Positions 1-12,136 of a stretch of DNA of 64,000 bases are shown here, piece by piece. Made by a program: the position numbers and the translations under genes. The notes beneath the pieces were generated by a model. The model did not search any database. It worked only from the letters and a program-made list of their open reading frames with translations, and was not told the origin of the DNA. Source of the stretch: Telopea speciosissima. Taxonomy: Eukaryota; Streptophyta; Magnoliopsida; Proteales; Proteaceae. The number at the start of each line of letters is the position of its first letter. Position 1 is the stretch's first letter. The stretch spans positions 19,091,542 to 19,155,541 of the forward strand of contig NC_057924.1 in the NCBI RefSeq assembly GCF_018873765.1. Reading direction: 5' to 3'.

Positions 1-350
1 ATAGTATCCACTCTAACCCTTCATCTCCTTGCTCCATTAAAACCCAAACCCAAAACCCTAAAATTCAATTCTGCCCAAAATTGCAGAATTTCAAAACTCG
101 TCTAAACCCTAACCTTTTTATACCATATTGACCCCTTAGACCTGCCCATTAATACCCTATAAACCCCTTTCCCAAAATCCACCCCTAAACCCTAGATCCT
201 GAAAACACTCCATTTTTACAAGGCCTCTAACCCGAAACCCTAGATTTCCAACTTCATCCAAATCAATCCAAACCTACACCACCAGACTCCTAAAAACCTG
301 CACATCATTACCAAATAAAACCCTAGCTCGACCTAACCCTAATTCTGCCC
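1..350. other. Telobox-rich stretch in or upstream of the RABA intron
   Basis: This non-coding stretch contains at least six AAACCCTA or AACCCTA motifs (near 51, 104, 188, 235, 321 and 338). Such teloboxes are known in plant promoters and introns. Spacing is irregular, so this is not a telomeric array. The Rab exon downstream lacks its partner exon in the window, so this DNA is either intron or sequence upstream of an unseen promoter. No coding potential is seen here. Confidence 0.4.
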
Positions 351-719
351 TAATTAGCCTAAACTGTCCCAATCGGCCAGCCTTTGTGTGTGACCCCGTT
401 ACCCTGGCTCCTAGTGGGATTACTCCTACCTAGGATTACATCACCTTTAGTGGATAGGTTCATTGCACCCTATTGATAGGAAATCTTCTGCTACTTGCAT
501 GCTAAGTGATGCAGATTCAATTTGCGATTCAGATCGTGTGGTTGGGGTTGATTCTGAATAATATTGGTTCTGGCATAGGTTAAGTCAGGAAAGTCTTTTG
601 ATTAAAGTTGGGGGGCAATTATGTATTTTTCTTTAGTATTTTTTAATTAGAGTTTTGGGGCTGGTTCATGTTTAGCTATTGTTTAGGAGTTTTTAGAATT
701 TAACTAATACATTTTAGGG

Positions 720-905
720 CAAGAGATCGCTGATTGGTCATGTGGCCCCTGCACCAGTGCGGGTGCCAATGAGAGGAGCTTACTCAGGGGCATCGACATG
801 GATGGGATTTTTTATTTCATGGGGGCAGGGTCAGGGTGTTAATTTCGTGCACTCCTGTGTCTGACCACAGGTTCTACATGACCAGGCAGCATTCTTTCTC
901 CCTAT
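720..905 (+). repeat. Dispersed repeat family, copy 1
   Basis: The stretch contains the phrases CACCAGTGCGGGTGCCAATG and GCATCGACATGGATGGGA, followed by a line about TGTCTGACCACAGG and then CATTCTTTCTCCC. Related wording recurs near 6241, 12352 (inverted), 12930 and 37010. It has no open frame of note. It appears to be a non-autonomous element family, but no terminal repeats were defined. Confidence 0.5.
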
Positions 906-1626
906 ATTTTATTAGTAGTCTCTCTCACTCTCTCTCTCTCATGGCTGTTAATTTCTCCTCTTTCTTTTCCTCTTATCTCTTCTCTTCCTTTTTTTTCCTC
1001 TCATCGATTGTTAGTTTTCTGATCCTAAATCTTAGGTTTCTTCTTCCCTATTTTATTTTCCTCTAGAGCCACGATCCCCTTTTTCCTCTCCTGCATTCAA
1101 CCTCATCAAATTCAAATACAGAGAATATTTTATACCTGATTTTCCTCTGGAAATTATTCATTCAGATCTAATGATTATTGTCTCAGGATCTGGATCACTA
1201 GGTCTATGATCAGATCTCTCATCGTAACCATTAGATATCATTGGTAGATGTAGGCAAGTTTAGCCCTTGAAACAGAATCTTGGAGATTGACTCGTCACCT
1301 AAGGATCTAGCTTGATTGATCTGCATCATATTGTTCATCATAGTTTTTTCCACTAATTGTGTAGTTCAGAAATAATTAGGACTGATTATTATATGATGTG
1401 GAATAATACACTAATTGGGAAATTAGCAATTCCGTGTACCCAAAATATATAAATGTTTTTGAAAAATTACGCTGATGCTTCATTTTTTGGTAGGTCCTAC
1501 TCTATGCTACTCTACTTCGGGGGGGGGGGGGGGTTGTTGGAAGGGAGGTGTGAACCAGGAGGCTTGAACTCTATTGGAGGTGGGGGTGGAAAGGGAGGTG
1601 TGAACCAGGAAGCTTGAACCCAAGAC
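906..1626. other. Non-coding, pyrimidine tract and G15 run
   Basis: Holds a CT-rich tract (about 895-1080), ordinary AT-rich sequence and an uninterrupted G run at 1519-1533. A short open frame here is low complexity and not credible as a gene. Confidence 0.5.
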
Positions 1627-1870
1627 CTTCTGGTAGCAATGGGCTTCCACGCACCACATGCTACCAAGTACGCTAGGCACTTGTTCACACGCTGATGCTT
1701 CTTAAGAGACTAGGTTGTAAAATGCAAATGCCAATTTATACCTTGAATCTTCTGGTAGCAATGAGCTTCCACGCACCGCATGCTACCAAGTGCGCTAGGT
1801 ACTTGTTCACAAGCTGATGCTTATTAAGCGACTGTAGGTTGTAAAATACAAATGGCAATTTATACCTTGA
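1627..1870. repeat. Two-copy tandem duplication, about 122-bp unit
   Basis: The unit starting CTTCTGGTAGCAATG at 1627 repeats at 1749 with few differences, including GCTGATGCTT and the GGTTGTAAAAT phrase. The two copies lie in the presumed RABA intron. The high similarity suggests a recent local duplication. Confidence 0.8.
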
Positions 1871-2689
1871 ATCTTCTGACATTAACATGAATAGTTTCTA
1901 ACTATAAGCTTATATGGAACAAGTAGTGAATTTTGGATTTAAAAGTTGTTCTTCTAATCTGATGGGAAGCAGATCTTATTATTTATCAAAGAGGGAGGGA
2001 AGGAAGCTAGATCTTTTTATAAGTTATATTGTAAATTGTTTATGGCTTGTGTTTTAGATTTGCTGTTTCTTTGTCATAATAATGGTCCATTCGACAAAAA
2101 AGTCTTACAAGTTTACTGAACTTTATATCAAAGTCACTTATATTGATTCACTGCCTTCATTTCTGCCTCTGATATGCTTTTGTTAGGTCTGTTATTTTGT
2201 TTGAGTTGTGAATGGTGATGTTTATGACCCACAGATGATTGAATTTTCATCTTTCCTTGTCATTTAAGCAAACACCCAATGCATATTACATACCAGGACC
2301 AAATTGGTAGAACAGGTTCCTATCATTATTTGATACATTTTCTTTTGCCCAACATGTATTGCAATTATGTCTCGCCAGTTATTCTCAGTAGGATGATGAT
2401 TCTCTTGAGGTCCCATATGCAAATGACCCTTCCTTTTTCCCTATTGCAACAAGTCCTAGTTGTGTATATCCCTGAAGAAGTCAGGCATATTCTCTACTTG
2501 GATTTCACCTTTTTATCTCCACAAAATCAGCGTACTATTTATTTATTTCCTCTGTTACTTGTAACATTCAATCTTGTTTTTCCTGTATTCTGTATCGTTT
2601 CTCATGTAGATCTCAACAAAAATTTGATGCCAGGTTGAATAGTAGTACACCTTAATAATTCTGTAGTCATTTCAATTTCTTTTACATAG
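1871..2689 (+). other. Remainder of presumed RABA intron
   Basis: AT-rich sequence with a pyrimidine-rich stretch ending in the acceptor TTTTACATAG at 2680-2689. The open frame at 2279-2638 matches nothing recognised and lies wholly inside this presumed intron. Confidence 0.5.
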
Positions 2690-3122
2690 ATACCGTGCAA
2701 TCACAAGTGCATACTATCGAGGAGCTGTTGGTGCCCTTCTTGTCTATGATGTTACTCGTCATGTTACTTTCGAGAATGTGGAGAGATGGTTGAAAGAGCT
2801 TAGGGACCACACTGATTCAAACATTGTGATTATGCTTGTGGGGAACAAGGCTGACCTGCGTCATCTTCGTGCTGTTTCTACTGAGGATGCAAAATCCTTT
2901 GCCGAAAGAGAGAACAATTTCTTCATGGAGACATCTGCTCTGGAATCAATGAATGTGGAAAATGCCTTCACAGAAGTGCTCAGTCAGATCTATCGCGTTG
3001 TGAGCAGGAAGGCTCTTGATATTGGGGATGATCCTGCAGCCTTGCCCAAGGGACAGACCATCAATGTCGGCACCAAGGATGATGTTTCAGCTGTGAAGAA
3101 AGTTGGATGCTGCTCTGCCTAA
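2690..3122 (+). CDS. RABA-type Rab GTPase, last exon (partial gene)
   Basis: This exon encodes the C-terminal 143 residues of a plant Rab11/RABA small GTPase. These proteins act in trans-Golgi, recycling-endosome and secretory-vesicle traffic. It begins after a TAG acceptor with one base completing the Arg of the usual GQER/YR junction, the intron position I know for RABA1 genes. Visible motifs are the switch II continuation [12 protein letters not shown], the WDTAG-downstream YDVT, the guanine-specificity motif GNKADL, ETSAL (G5), and a C-terminal GCCSA that supplies the double-cysteine prenylation signal. The stop is TAA at 3120-3122. The first exon (P-loop GDSGVGKS, switch I, WDTAGQE) is absent from the preceding 2.69 kb, so it must lie upstream of the window or be lost. 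The exon is intact and shows no decay. Assignment to RABA1 rather than another RABA group is an inference from the tail. Confidence 0.92.
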
Positions 3123-3640
3123 CTGAAGGAATGGGGATAGAGATCTAATTGTTGAAGATAACATCCCTCTTCTCTTCGTCGGAACTCTTCATTCTATGGT
3201 GATGTGTGGTTCCTGTTGGTATTTAATTTAGATTTTGGGCATGTTAACAACACAGAGAATGCTCTCTCAAATAGACTTTACTGTTATATCATCAATGCAT
3301 TGATGGTTAAAAGTGTCTAGGGCTAGCCAATATGTTTAGGAATCTATAGAAAGTTGGTGAGATTTGTGTAAGTCTCTTTTCATTCGAGGCAGATTCTGGC
3401 AATTTGCCTGTCTCCTTTAATTTATCTTTCTTTGGGGTTGATGTTGATGGTGATGTAATACTTTGATTTTTTTATAATTACCATAGGGTTCTGTTATATT
3501 TGTTCACTTTTGGACTACAGATGTATTCAGATAATCCACTTCATGTATCTGATCGAATGATTAGTGTTTTACAATGGAAAAAAATTGAAGACTAGTTCTT
3601 ATGATTGACAGCTAATTCTATAAGCATATCTCGTATTTGA
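3123..3640 (+). other. RABA 3' UTR and downstream flank
   Basis: AT-rich sequence following the RABA stop, with T-rich patches typical of a plant 3' UTR. The exact poly(A) site cannot be placed by eye. No other gene is seen. Confidence 0.5.
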
Positions 3641-5105
3641 TTGAGGTGAAATCCTGGGTGTCATAGACAAGGTTTTAAAACTTGGGTTTTGATTAGTCAG
3701 AAACCGAGTGAAATCTGTGATTTTTTTTCCACATTGTATTTGGTGGTTTCGTGACCTAGAAATGCTGTTTTTTAACCTGATTTTTGTGTGCACATCATAT
3801 TTTTGACATTTTAAACACAATGTATGAACTATTTTCACGCACACAAAAAAAAAAAAAAAAAAAAAAAAAAACTTAGAATGGTACTTGTGGGTTTTTATCC
3901 ATGTTTGATAGTGTATGTTGTTCTTGGACATTGGTTGGAAGTATGTCATGCATTTATTTTTGCCAAATATCATTTAAGTAAATGGTTCATTTACTTAAGA
4001 TATTATTCATAAATAAGTAAATACACTCTATTTGAATCCAATAAATATAGTTAAAAAAATCAAATTCTAAAAAGATAAAAAATCAACCCCTCAGTTTTAG
4101 AACAAAAACTAGATTTTTGCCGGTAGATGAAATTTGTTACTTTCTAATACGGGGGTTTTTCTTAAATCTAAAATTTTTCTTAAATCCTTGTTTTTTTGAT
4201 AATTTTTTTGATAAATCTTAATATGGTAATACATTACTAAAATTAAAAGTGTGGTAAAATATTCATTTGTTTTGATATCTAAAAAAACATTTTCATTTTT
4301 TCTGACAACATTCATGCATACCAAATTAGGTTTGATCGGAATATAACTCCTTCGATATAAATCAGATTTAAACAATCTTAGATTTGTTGGAAAACTTATC
4401 AAATAAAACTTTTTATAAAATCCAAGATTTCTTAAATTTGATTTATATTGAAGTATTTATGTTCCGGTCAAACTTAATTTGGTGTATGCAATGCTGTTTA
4501 AAATTGCTCTGAATAAAAATATTTTTTTAGACATTAAAAAATGAATATTTGACCGCACTTTTGGTTTTTAGCAATGTTTTACCATATTAAGATGTATTAA
4601 ATTTTTAGATTTGAAAAAAAACCAACATTAGAAAGTTGAAAATTTCACCTTCTGCCAAAAATGCAGTTTTTGTTCTTGAACTGGGGGTTGACTTTTTATC
4701 CTTTTAGAATTTGATTTTGTTAACTATTTTTATTGGATTCAAATATGTGTTATTTGCTTTCTACCAAAAAAAAAAAAAAATGTGGTATTTGCTTACTTAT
4801 GAATAATATCATAAGTAAATGAAATAACAAACATTAACTTAAATAAAAAATATAAGTGTCGGCCCTGGTTTTTTATATAAATAAGTGTCTGGCCTGGTTT
4901 TTAGTTAGGTTTCATCAAATTTTAATGGGAATAAGTGACGCTTATATAGGTGTTCAGGTCGAAACTAGCGAAATATGATCGAAATTCGGTCGAAGCAAGT
5001 CAAAACTAATCAAGTTGAGTGGAAACATGATACTTTTTAAAGTCGATGACCACCTTGTCTCGGTTTCTTGTGAAACTGAGATATCTCAGTCGAAACTTTT
5101 AGTTC
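3640..5105. repeat. Long foldback (inverted-repeat) element, copy 1
   Basis: Two arms of roughly 430 bp, about 3968-4400 and 4402-4845, are imperfect reverse complements around a centre near 4400. For example TTTGAATCCAATAAATATAG at 4030 pairs with the inverted phrase ending near 4742, and CATTTAAGTAAATG pairs with sequence near 4815. The flanks add GGTTTTAAAACTTGGG and a CGAAAC-rich segment. A diverged second copy with one full arm lies at 49370-50470. No transposase is encoded. The class is uncertain (foldback or MULE-like). Confidence 0.7.
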
Positions 5106-5117
5106 CATGGTCATAAG

Positions 5118-5683
5118 TAGGGGTGAAATTGGGCCAAGTTGGGCCCCTTTTTTTAAAACCCTAGTCCAACCCCGAGTCTTCGTAGCTCAACCCAAGCCCA
5201 ACTTGGCCTTAGGTTGGGCTAAGATATCTCAGCCTAGGCTCAACCCTATCGGTCTCAGCCGAGCCCAACCCGACCTTGATTTTTGCTAGGGCCAACCTGG
5301 TTGGCCCTGATTGACCAGTCTCTTGTGATTGGGTATTAGTTTGTTTCGTACTTTACTCACTATTAGACTTTTCTTTGGGTTAAAAAACTTAGTCCAATCT
5401 CAAAATTTTAAATACTTTTGTCCAATAGATAATTAGCTTTTTTTTTTTGGGTTTTTAGTAAACCAATAGATAATTAGATTCTAAACAAAAAATTGAAAAA
5501 TGTAATCAATAAATTGTAAAGCATAACTAAACATTGGGCCGGGCCAGGCTTAGCCCAAGGCCTCAACCCTGACCCCGAGCTTGAAAATTTCAACCTTAAC
5601 CCTCCCTCAGGGTTGAAAAATCCAGCCCAGGCCCTGTTCGGGCTCGGGGTGGGCTCAGTCTGACAGGGCCACTTACACCCCTA
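5118..5683. mobile_element. Non-autonomous hAT-like element, family copy A
   Basis: The ends are TAGGGGTGAAATTGGGCC and, inverted, TAGGGGTGTAAGTGGCCC. Flanking 8-bp repeats are GTCATAAG (5110-5117) and CTCATAAG (5684-5691), seven of eight matching. An 8-bp TSD with TAGGGGTG ends fits hAT elements. Length is 566 bp, with no coding capacity. A homologous copy with a perfect 8-bp TSD is at 40820-41448, sharing an internal AAAAAACTTAGTCCAAT segment and the CCAATAGATAATTAG phrase. Confidence 0.75.
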
Positions 5684-5696
5684 CTCATAAGAGAGC

Positions 5697-5935
5697 GGTC
5701 TGGGGCCATGGTTTGAGGAATTGGTCGATCCATATTGGTTTTTGACATCCACTAATCCCGATTCCTGGACGTTCTCATATCAGTGTAGTGGCACAGACCC
5801 AATGCAAGGTAAAAGGAACATTTTTTAGAGTAAAACATGGGCAAAATTGTCCGATCTCAACCGATATGGGCTGATCCGGGATTGGTATCTGCAGTGACCA
5901 GTGCTCGATACCGTGAACTAAACCATGTCTGGAGC
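5697..5935. repeat. CCATGGTTTGAGG dispersed repeat
   Basis: Starts with CCATGGTTTGAGGAATTGG and ends with AAACCATG, so the outermost bases are inverted. Between them lie GATCC, GATCTC and CGATAC phrases. The same family occurs at 14918-15047 (interrupted by an LTR) and 56388-56880. It is non-coding. Confidence 0.6.
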
Positions 5936-6240
5936 ATCAATATTTCCATGTTTTGATTTTTGTCAGAGAAATTCCATGTTGAGAAAAAGAAGTCTGCGTT
6001 GTGCATAGGCTCGTAAAATGAAAAATCTCACCCTTGTTGGATGCCCGATTAACCCCCACGTTAGTGCAGGCCACACAGCCTTGGCAGCGATACCCCCCTC
6101 CCTCAAAAATATCAATGCTCACTCTAGTCCACACCACCTGTTTTATGTGCCAATCGTATTAAATTTCAGCCTCAAAATCCATCATATCACATTATCCCCT
6201 GCATTTTCTTGCAAATCTGTTCATCCTCTCTAGTTTTCAA
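5936..6240. other. Non-coding, no recognisable feature
   Basis: Ordinary sequence with short overlapping open frames on both strands, none conserved or recognisable. Confidence 0.4.
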
Positions 6241-6346
6241 AATGGGCAAGAGATCCCTGCCTGTTTGCGTGACCCTTGCACCAGTGTGGGGACTAATGAG
6301 AGTGTCTACAGAGGCATCGACATGGATGGGAATTTTGATTTCACAG
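6241..6346 (+). repeat. Dispersed repeat family, copy 2
   Basis: Shares GGCAAGAGATC, CACCAGTGTGGGGACTAATG and GGCATCGACATGGATGGGA with the copy at 720-905, in the same orientation and order. Its downstream half is missing. Confidence 0.6.
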
Positions 6347-7020
6347 CTTACCACTTGTAAACTCTATCTCTCCACAATTCTGATATCATCTGTCCTGCCA
6401 TGAGATGGTTGATATTTGGATTTCCCAAGCCTAAGAAGACAGGAACCCAACCCATTATTCACCCTAAAAAAGAACTCCAACCCTTAAAAGCTGATTGAAG
6501 AGGCATCACCATGGACCCCAAACTCACCCTTTTCCTGCTATAGAACTCTTTGGTACACCCAAAATTTGCCAAATGGCAGATCAAGAGTGGCCCAATTTTA
6601 TGGACAAGTATAGCCTAACATTACCGGCTTATATGGTGAGTTTTGGCTAAATAAAGTTTTGGAAATCTAGCAAAAAGTTGAAACGATGAAAAAATGTTTG
6701 AAAAACACTGTTGAAACACAAGGAAACATGCAAATGACTCAATGAGGGGTGTTATCTGGTTAAATTTGACACAGGATTTTAATAGGTTGCCAGTCCAGTC
6801 CAGATCTTACCCTATCTAACCAAGTTGGAGTTGCCAGTTGCTTCTGCAATCAACCTTCTACCATGACACAACAATGTGGGCTGTTTGTTTCCTTTACAGG
6901 CCATCATACAAAGAAATTATGTTTGATCCATTACTTGCCCAAATAACAGAAAGTTTTTGAAAAGTAAAAATACAGCAGAAGCTTGAAACAACAATGAATT
7001 AATAAAAGATGATGAAAGAA
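6347..7020. other. Non-coding spacer
   Basis: No gene or clear repeat is seen. The right end adjoins the 3' UTR of the RING-H2 gene on the minus strand, whose transcript probably ends near 7020-7050. Confidence 0.4.
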
Positions 7021-7284
7021 GTATCCTTTCATTATTACTTAATTACAGTTCATTCTGCGAAACGCTTAGAATGAAAATTGAATAACATTTTTACAATAGA
7101 AAGATAGAGACAGAGAGGGGTTGGGGAAGGAAGGGACAGAGAGGTTCCCAACCCACACCTTAACCCTATAGGTGGCCCAAGAAAAAAATAGTTCAACCAA
7201 TGTATAAGTATACACAATAAAGCACCAGTTCTAATAAACAGAGAAATATTAGTAGCAGAGGGATATATTCCATCCTCCAATCTT

Positions 7285-9675
7285 TTATCCTTCCACAGGC
7301 AAAGCTGAAATTTTGCAGATTGGGCACACGTTCTTCACACGCAACCACTTCCTTATGCACTTAGTATGATATTCATGTCCACACTGAAGAGTTCCTATCT
7401 TGTCCATGTTCTCAAATTCATCCTGTAAAACACCAAGCCACCACCAACCAGTCACACCATTGTTTGCTAGCATTTAGGAATAAAAGGGAAAGGGACAGAA
7501 ATTATCAGGGAAAGGAATAGGTTTCTCCATGGGGCAAAATATTCCAGAACGTGTGCCTTGATAAGCTTATCATCAAGGTGGCTCATATATCTGCCATTAG
7601 ATTTTAAAATTTGAGACGTAGCTAATCCAAGGCTTGTATCATCTTATCTATCCAACGGTGAGATGGATGGACTTTATAAGCTTAGCAAGGCCAGACCATT
7701 CAAAAGAGTTTTTTCTGCATATTAGGTATGATAAAATACCTGGCATATGACGCATGTCTCAGCTTCTTGATCTGTGCCTAATGGCTCATCCTCCAAATTG
7801 ATGCAGGCTGCAGGCGACACATAATATCTTGTCTTAAGATGCCTAATGATAGTTTCTTTTTTCAATCCAGTTTTTACATTGCCAATACGTTCCCCCAGGG
7901 CAAGCAACTCCTGCAGTTGAGTCAAATGAACATTGCCAAGTTGGTCTAGGTTTTAATAATTCAAAAAAAAAAAAAAAAGCAATCTTAAGTACATGACTAC
8001 TTTTGACTTACCTCATATGACATGTGATCTATATCCAACCTCATGTCACTGTGATGGTCACCGAAATTCCCGAATCCTGAAAACTCCAGTATAGCAACCT
8101 CCTACATATATTGCACAGAAAAGTCTGTAAGTTCACATAAATCCATAATTCTAATTTTCCACTCAAAATAACAAAGCGGACACAAACTTACATCTTCAGG
8201 CAGAATTCTCAAGTGAGGGCGGTGGCCATCTTCTTGCGGTGCCTGCTGCACGGCTCTCCGGTGAGGTCGATATATCCTAACGCCAGTGGGTAGATGGGGC
8301 CTCTGAAACCTAGAACCTGGCACTGTATCATCTTGAGAAGGATTCATACTACTGCGGTGCAAGGTATTGTTTGTAGGATGCCAGTATGAAGGTGTTGGTA
8401 TTTGAGGATGGTAACTAAAATTGCGACTTTGGATGCCTTGCACTTGTGGAGGCGAGGGATGATGATGATCACGGGGCTGCTGCAGGCTGTGCTGATGTGA
8501 AATGGAAAGAGGATAAAAAGGAACTGCAGAATTTGCACTATTAGTGATCTCCTGGTATCCCTGTGCACCCATAATACCAATCTCCAGAGAGGTTCCACTA
8601 ACACTTCTCCCTGCAACAAAAACCATGAAATATTTAGGTTAAGGACATATAAATTATGGGGTTTGAGTTTTCAACAACAACAGTTAATACCCAACTCACA
8701 GTCAAATCACTAAGGAAACTCAGAGAATATTCACAGACTTCAATTAAAAATTGTATAATTGATTTTCCTGAAGAAATGAATGGATGGAAAATTACCATTC
8801 AAGTAAGGAAAAGTGGGGGCATAGTTCCAGGTTGAAGTGCCTCCATCTCTACCATTACTCCCAAACTGTTGCTCCACCAAGGTATCGCACGCGCCAGGCT
8901 GAAAGGACTGACGAATAAAATTGCCCTGAATTAAATGATGATGATTATGCACCAAGGTGGAGTCCAGCAATAAAGTGGAGTCCAGTTGAAGACCAATAGG
9001 ATTGGATCTGCTCCGCACGATTCCCTGTTGTCCTCCTTCAGTGATCGGCAGAACTCCATTCCCTCCAAATTCAGGTGGAGGAAAAGAAGCAATATCTAGC
9101 ATAGCAGCACCAGATTCAAATTGCTGTTCCCAATGGGGTAGCCCTGTACTCAAGGAGGTGCCTGAGGACAATGAACTTGAGCTTGTTGAGCCATTGGCAT
9201 ATTGGGAATTCCCTGGAAAGCCCTCTGCATTCTTTCTCTTAAATGCGCCTCTAACATCATCCATTAAATGATTATTCCTTTCATATTCACCCAAGCTTAC
9301 TCCAATAACTCCATGGTTGCTTGAAGAAGGTAAACGATCAGTAGGGCCGTGATTTAGTGGTATAGGGAACATTCTACTACCAGAAGAGGGTATCATATAG
9401 GGATCATAGAAGTTCGATGCAGGAACACCACCAAAATCAAGGTTTGCCATAGGATAATGATGCTGTGGACCATTATATTGGGCCCTATAAAACATACCAT
9501 TGTCAATATTACTGGTGTTTCCAGAAGCAGATAAGACTGGATAGATATTAGAGCGTGGAAAGTCAGCAACATTCCCCAAGAAAACACAGGGCTCAGGATG
9601 GAGAGGATGTTGGCCAAGTTGATGAATTTCCGTGTCGAACATTTGACTCGTGCATAGCATATTTCTTTGTCCCAT
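7285..9675 (-). CDS. RING-H2 E3 ubiquitin ligase, MBR/HIP1 (RHG1A-like) type
   Basis: Five coding exons join in frame: 9675-8796, 8610-8192, 8101-8012, 7910-7740 and 7422-7285 (complement), giving 565 residues. All introns are GT-AG. The start MGQRN follows an acceptor two bases upstream, implying a 5' UTR intron. The C-terminal RING-H2 has C516, C519, C534, H536, H539, C542, C553 and C556 with textbook spacing, followed by a short tail. Just upstream is the conserved DMRLDIDHMSYEELLALGER block found in plant MBR1/MBR2 and HIP1-like ligases. The first 290 residues are low-complexity, rich in Ser, Asn, Gly and His, as usual in this group. Family members ubiquitinate substrates; MBR1/2 act on the Mediator subunit PFT1/MED25. 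Whether this protein shares that substrate is unknown. No frameshift or lost metal ligand is seen. Confidence 0.9.
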
Positions 9676-9677
9676 AT

Positions 9678-11640
9678 CTGTTGGATAATTTACAGTTAGA
9701 AATAATTGTTGTTTCACAGCAAAATTATAATGAACAAAAAAAGAAAAAAGAATTAACAATTGCGGCAACATAAATCCTTTTTTTTTTCCTTGATGTGTGT
9801 GTGGTTAATCAAAATCCAACCTCATCAAGTTAAAACACAAAATTACAAGGAACAATTCATGGGAAAAATATATTATCCTTTTTGAATGATAATGATATTC
9901 CCAACTTAATTTCAAAATGAAAGATCTACATGGGACCCATATAGTCTAAATACATGCACTTCTGACTCTAGAAAAACTGCAAATAGAAAGAAAGCTCACA
10001 CAAGAACACAAAAGGTAAATTCAATTTATTAGAGCTACTCATTCCCACCAAGTAGCCAAATCAACAAAGATCAAAATGATGTTGAACACTTAGCATCCAA
10101 AAATTTCTGACAAAAAATCAATCCTCAATGAATAACTTCTATCATAAGACAAAGAATATCATAATTCACTAGAAGAACTATTAAACTACAGCCTCCTTGA
10201 TGCCCATCAACTATTATGATCATACAAAAAGAAACAAATGGAATCCTGGTGAATGTAGAGAATGGTTTAGTATGAAAATTACAAGAGATAATATCGCTAA
10301 CAGGAGATACTAACAGTTTTCTAATCAGTAAGGACCAATGTGTACATATATAGCTATGAAGGTTCACCAAAGCAAACAGATTAGAAGACACTGATGGATA
10401 CAAAAGGGGGATATGTGAATGCTGGGGGGAAATTATTCCATAAAACTGGCCAAATAATGTTTTCTGGAAAAAGGGTAGATGCTAGGGAAGCATAATCTGA
10501 GCAGAAAAAAGAAGACCAAACAACTCATAGAACAAACTGTGAGCAAAAAGTTTGATACATCATATGTATAGTTGGCAGACTGTGTTTTTCTCTAAGTCTA
10601 ATTGGAGAAGAAACGAGCACAATTATCACGGATTCCACAATATGTAGCACATGAGTTTTAGCTGTAACAGTAAAAGCTACTTGCTAAATTTTACTTATTG
10701 CATCGATTCCCAGAAACAAGGTCTGTACTTTAGAAAAATAATCTTCCCCCTTCCCTTCTTCCCTTTTTTTTTTTTCTCTCTAATTTTTTATGGTGAGGAA
10801 GAGGTAGAGATTGTTTATTCTTTCTGTTATCCTCTACAACAATGCACAACAATGTACAACAAGCAATTTCAGCACGCCATGGAACATGTGAAATAGTATT
10901 AGAACTAGAAAGTTGTGATTTCTCCTGAATGCTCACAAAACGTCTAAAGCAGATATGGAAATTATTTGTTATCAGGACTAATTTTACAGAAATCAGAACA
11001 ACCACCACAAAAACAAAAAGTAAAGCGATCCTGAAAAACACCTTTTTAGCTTTCACTGATTAGATAAATAACAAACCCATCTGCAATCAGAAGGGGGGAA
11101 GGGGGAATATTAATGACCAACTCAAAGAAAAGGGCTTTTAGCAATAACCAACCGAAGAGCGTACGAGTATAGAATTCGAAAAAGAAAAATGAGCCATACA
11201 CATACACACAACAAAAGGGGGAGGGGATTGACGATAAATTAAAAAAAAAAAAAGGCCCAGAGGAAAAGAGACAGAGAAAGAACCCTAGAAATTCGAAATT
11301 CGAGAAACCCAATTGACATGAGAGAATTAAAGAAACGAAAATCAGAAAATGAAGAAGAAGAAAAAGAGAAGGTAAAACTAACCCACTAGACCTTCGATCA
11401 GTTCGATGCGCGCTAGTGGATGCCGTAGTTCTCGAAGAAATCTCACAACAGAAGACGAAATTTTAATAGGGTCCGAAGAAATCCTATTTGGAAAAGGATC
11501 CACACAGATAAAGGGCTTGTTCACCTCAACCTTTATATATATATATATATATTTCTTGGCTTGTTTCTTAAATTTTGAAATTCCCAAAGAAATTTTCAAT
11601 CTTGAACGTTAACAGGTCCGAAAGAAATCCAGAAGAGAGA
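9678..11640 (-). other. 5' UTR intron and likely first non-coding exon of the RING-H2 gene
   Basis: An acceptor CAG at 9680-9678 lies two bases before the ATG. A plausible donor AGTGG/GTTAGT is at 11383/11382, so a 5' UTR exon would run from about 11640 to 11383 and an intron of about 1.7 kb would span 11382-9678. No coding sequence is seen. The exon boundary and transcription start are inferences that need transcripts. Confidence 0.45.
11534..11552. repeat. (TA)n microsatellite
   Basis: Nineteen bases of alternating TA near the presumed 5' end of the RING-H2 transcript. Confidence 0.9.
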
Positions 11641-12136
11641 GAACTCCGAGAACTAATTGGGTTTGGTTTGGAAAATAGAAGGCTTTATTAAAAAGGAAAG
11701 TGCAGTCTTTAATTCCTAAACCGCTAAACGTTCTTGTATTTCTTGGTTTCTAATTTTCTGAAATTCTCATTATAATAATTTTTAATTTTATAACGAGTAA
11801 TTTTACAACGGGTGTCCAAATTTAAAAAAAAAAACACTTTTTCTTTTTTTAAATTTAAAGTTTCACATGTTGTTTCTTCTTTCTAATTCTGATCTATTCT
11901 TCCTTCCTGGCCTTTCAAAAAAAAAAATAATAATAATAATAATAATAATAAGGAAAAAGAAAATAATTATCAATTTCCAACTCTTGAGAGGCTCATGAGA
12001 GCAGAGGTGGCAGCTGAGTGGGGTTAGGGTGGGTTTGGGGGTTAGGGTGGATTTGGGTTGGCCGGTTGGTAACTTTTTGACTCATTTAAAGAGCATTTAT
12101 CTCATGACCAACCCACCTCAAGGAATGGCCTAAGGG
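11641..12136. other. Upstream flank of the RING-H2 gene
   Basis: AT-rich sequence with a (TAA)n microsatellite at 11926-11951 and a GGGTTAGGGTGG-type G-rich patch at 12019-12050. No gene is seen. It may contain the RING-H2 promoter, but no convincing TATA box was located. Confidence 0.4.

Noticed and set aside
1-350. Telomere array
   Set aside because: AAACCCTA motifs are irregularly spaced and embedded in other sequence; no tandem AAACCCT run.
2279-2638. 119-codon frame upstream of the RABA exon
   Set aside because: No Rab motif or other family; lies in the presumed intron.
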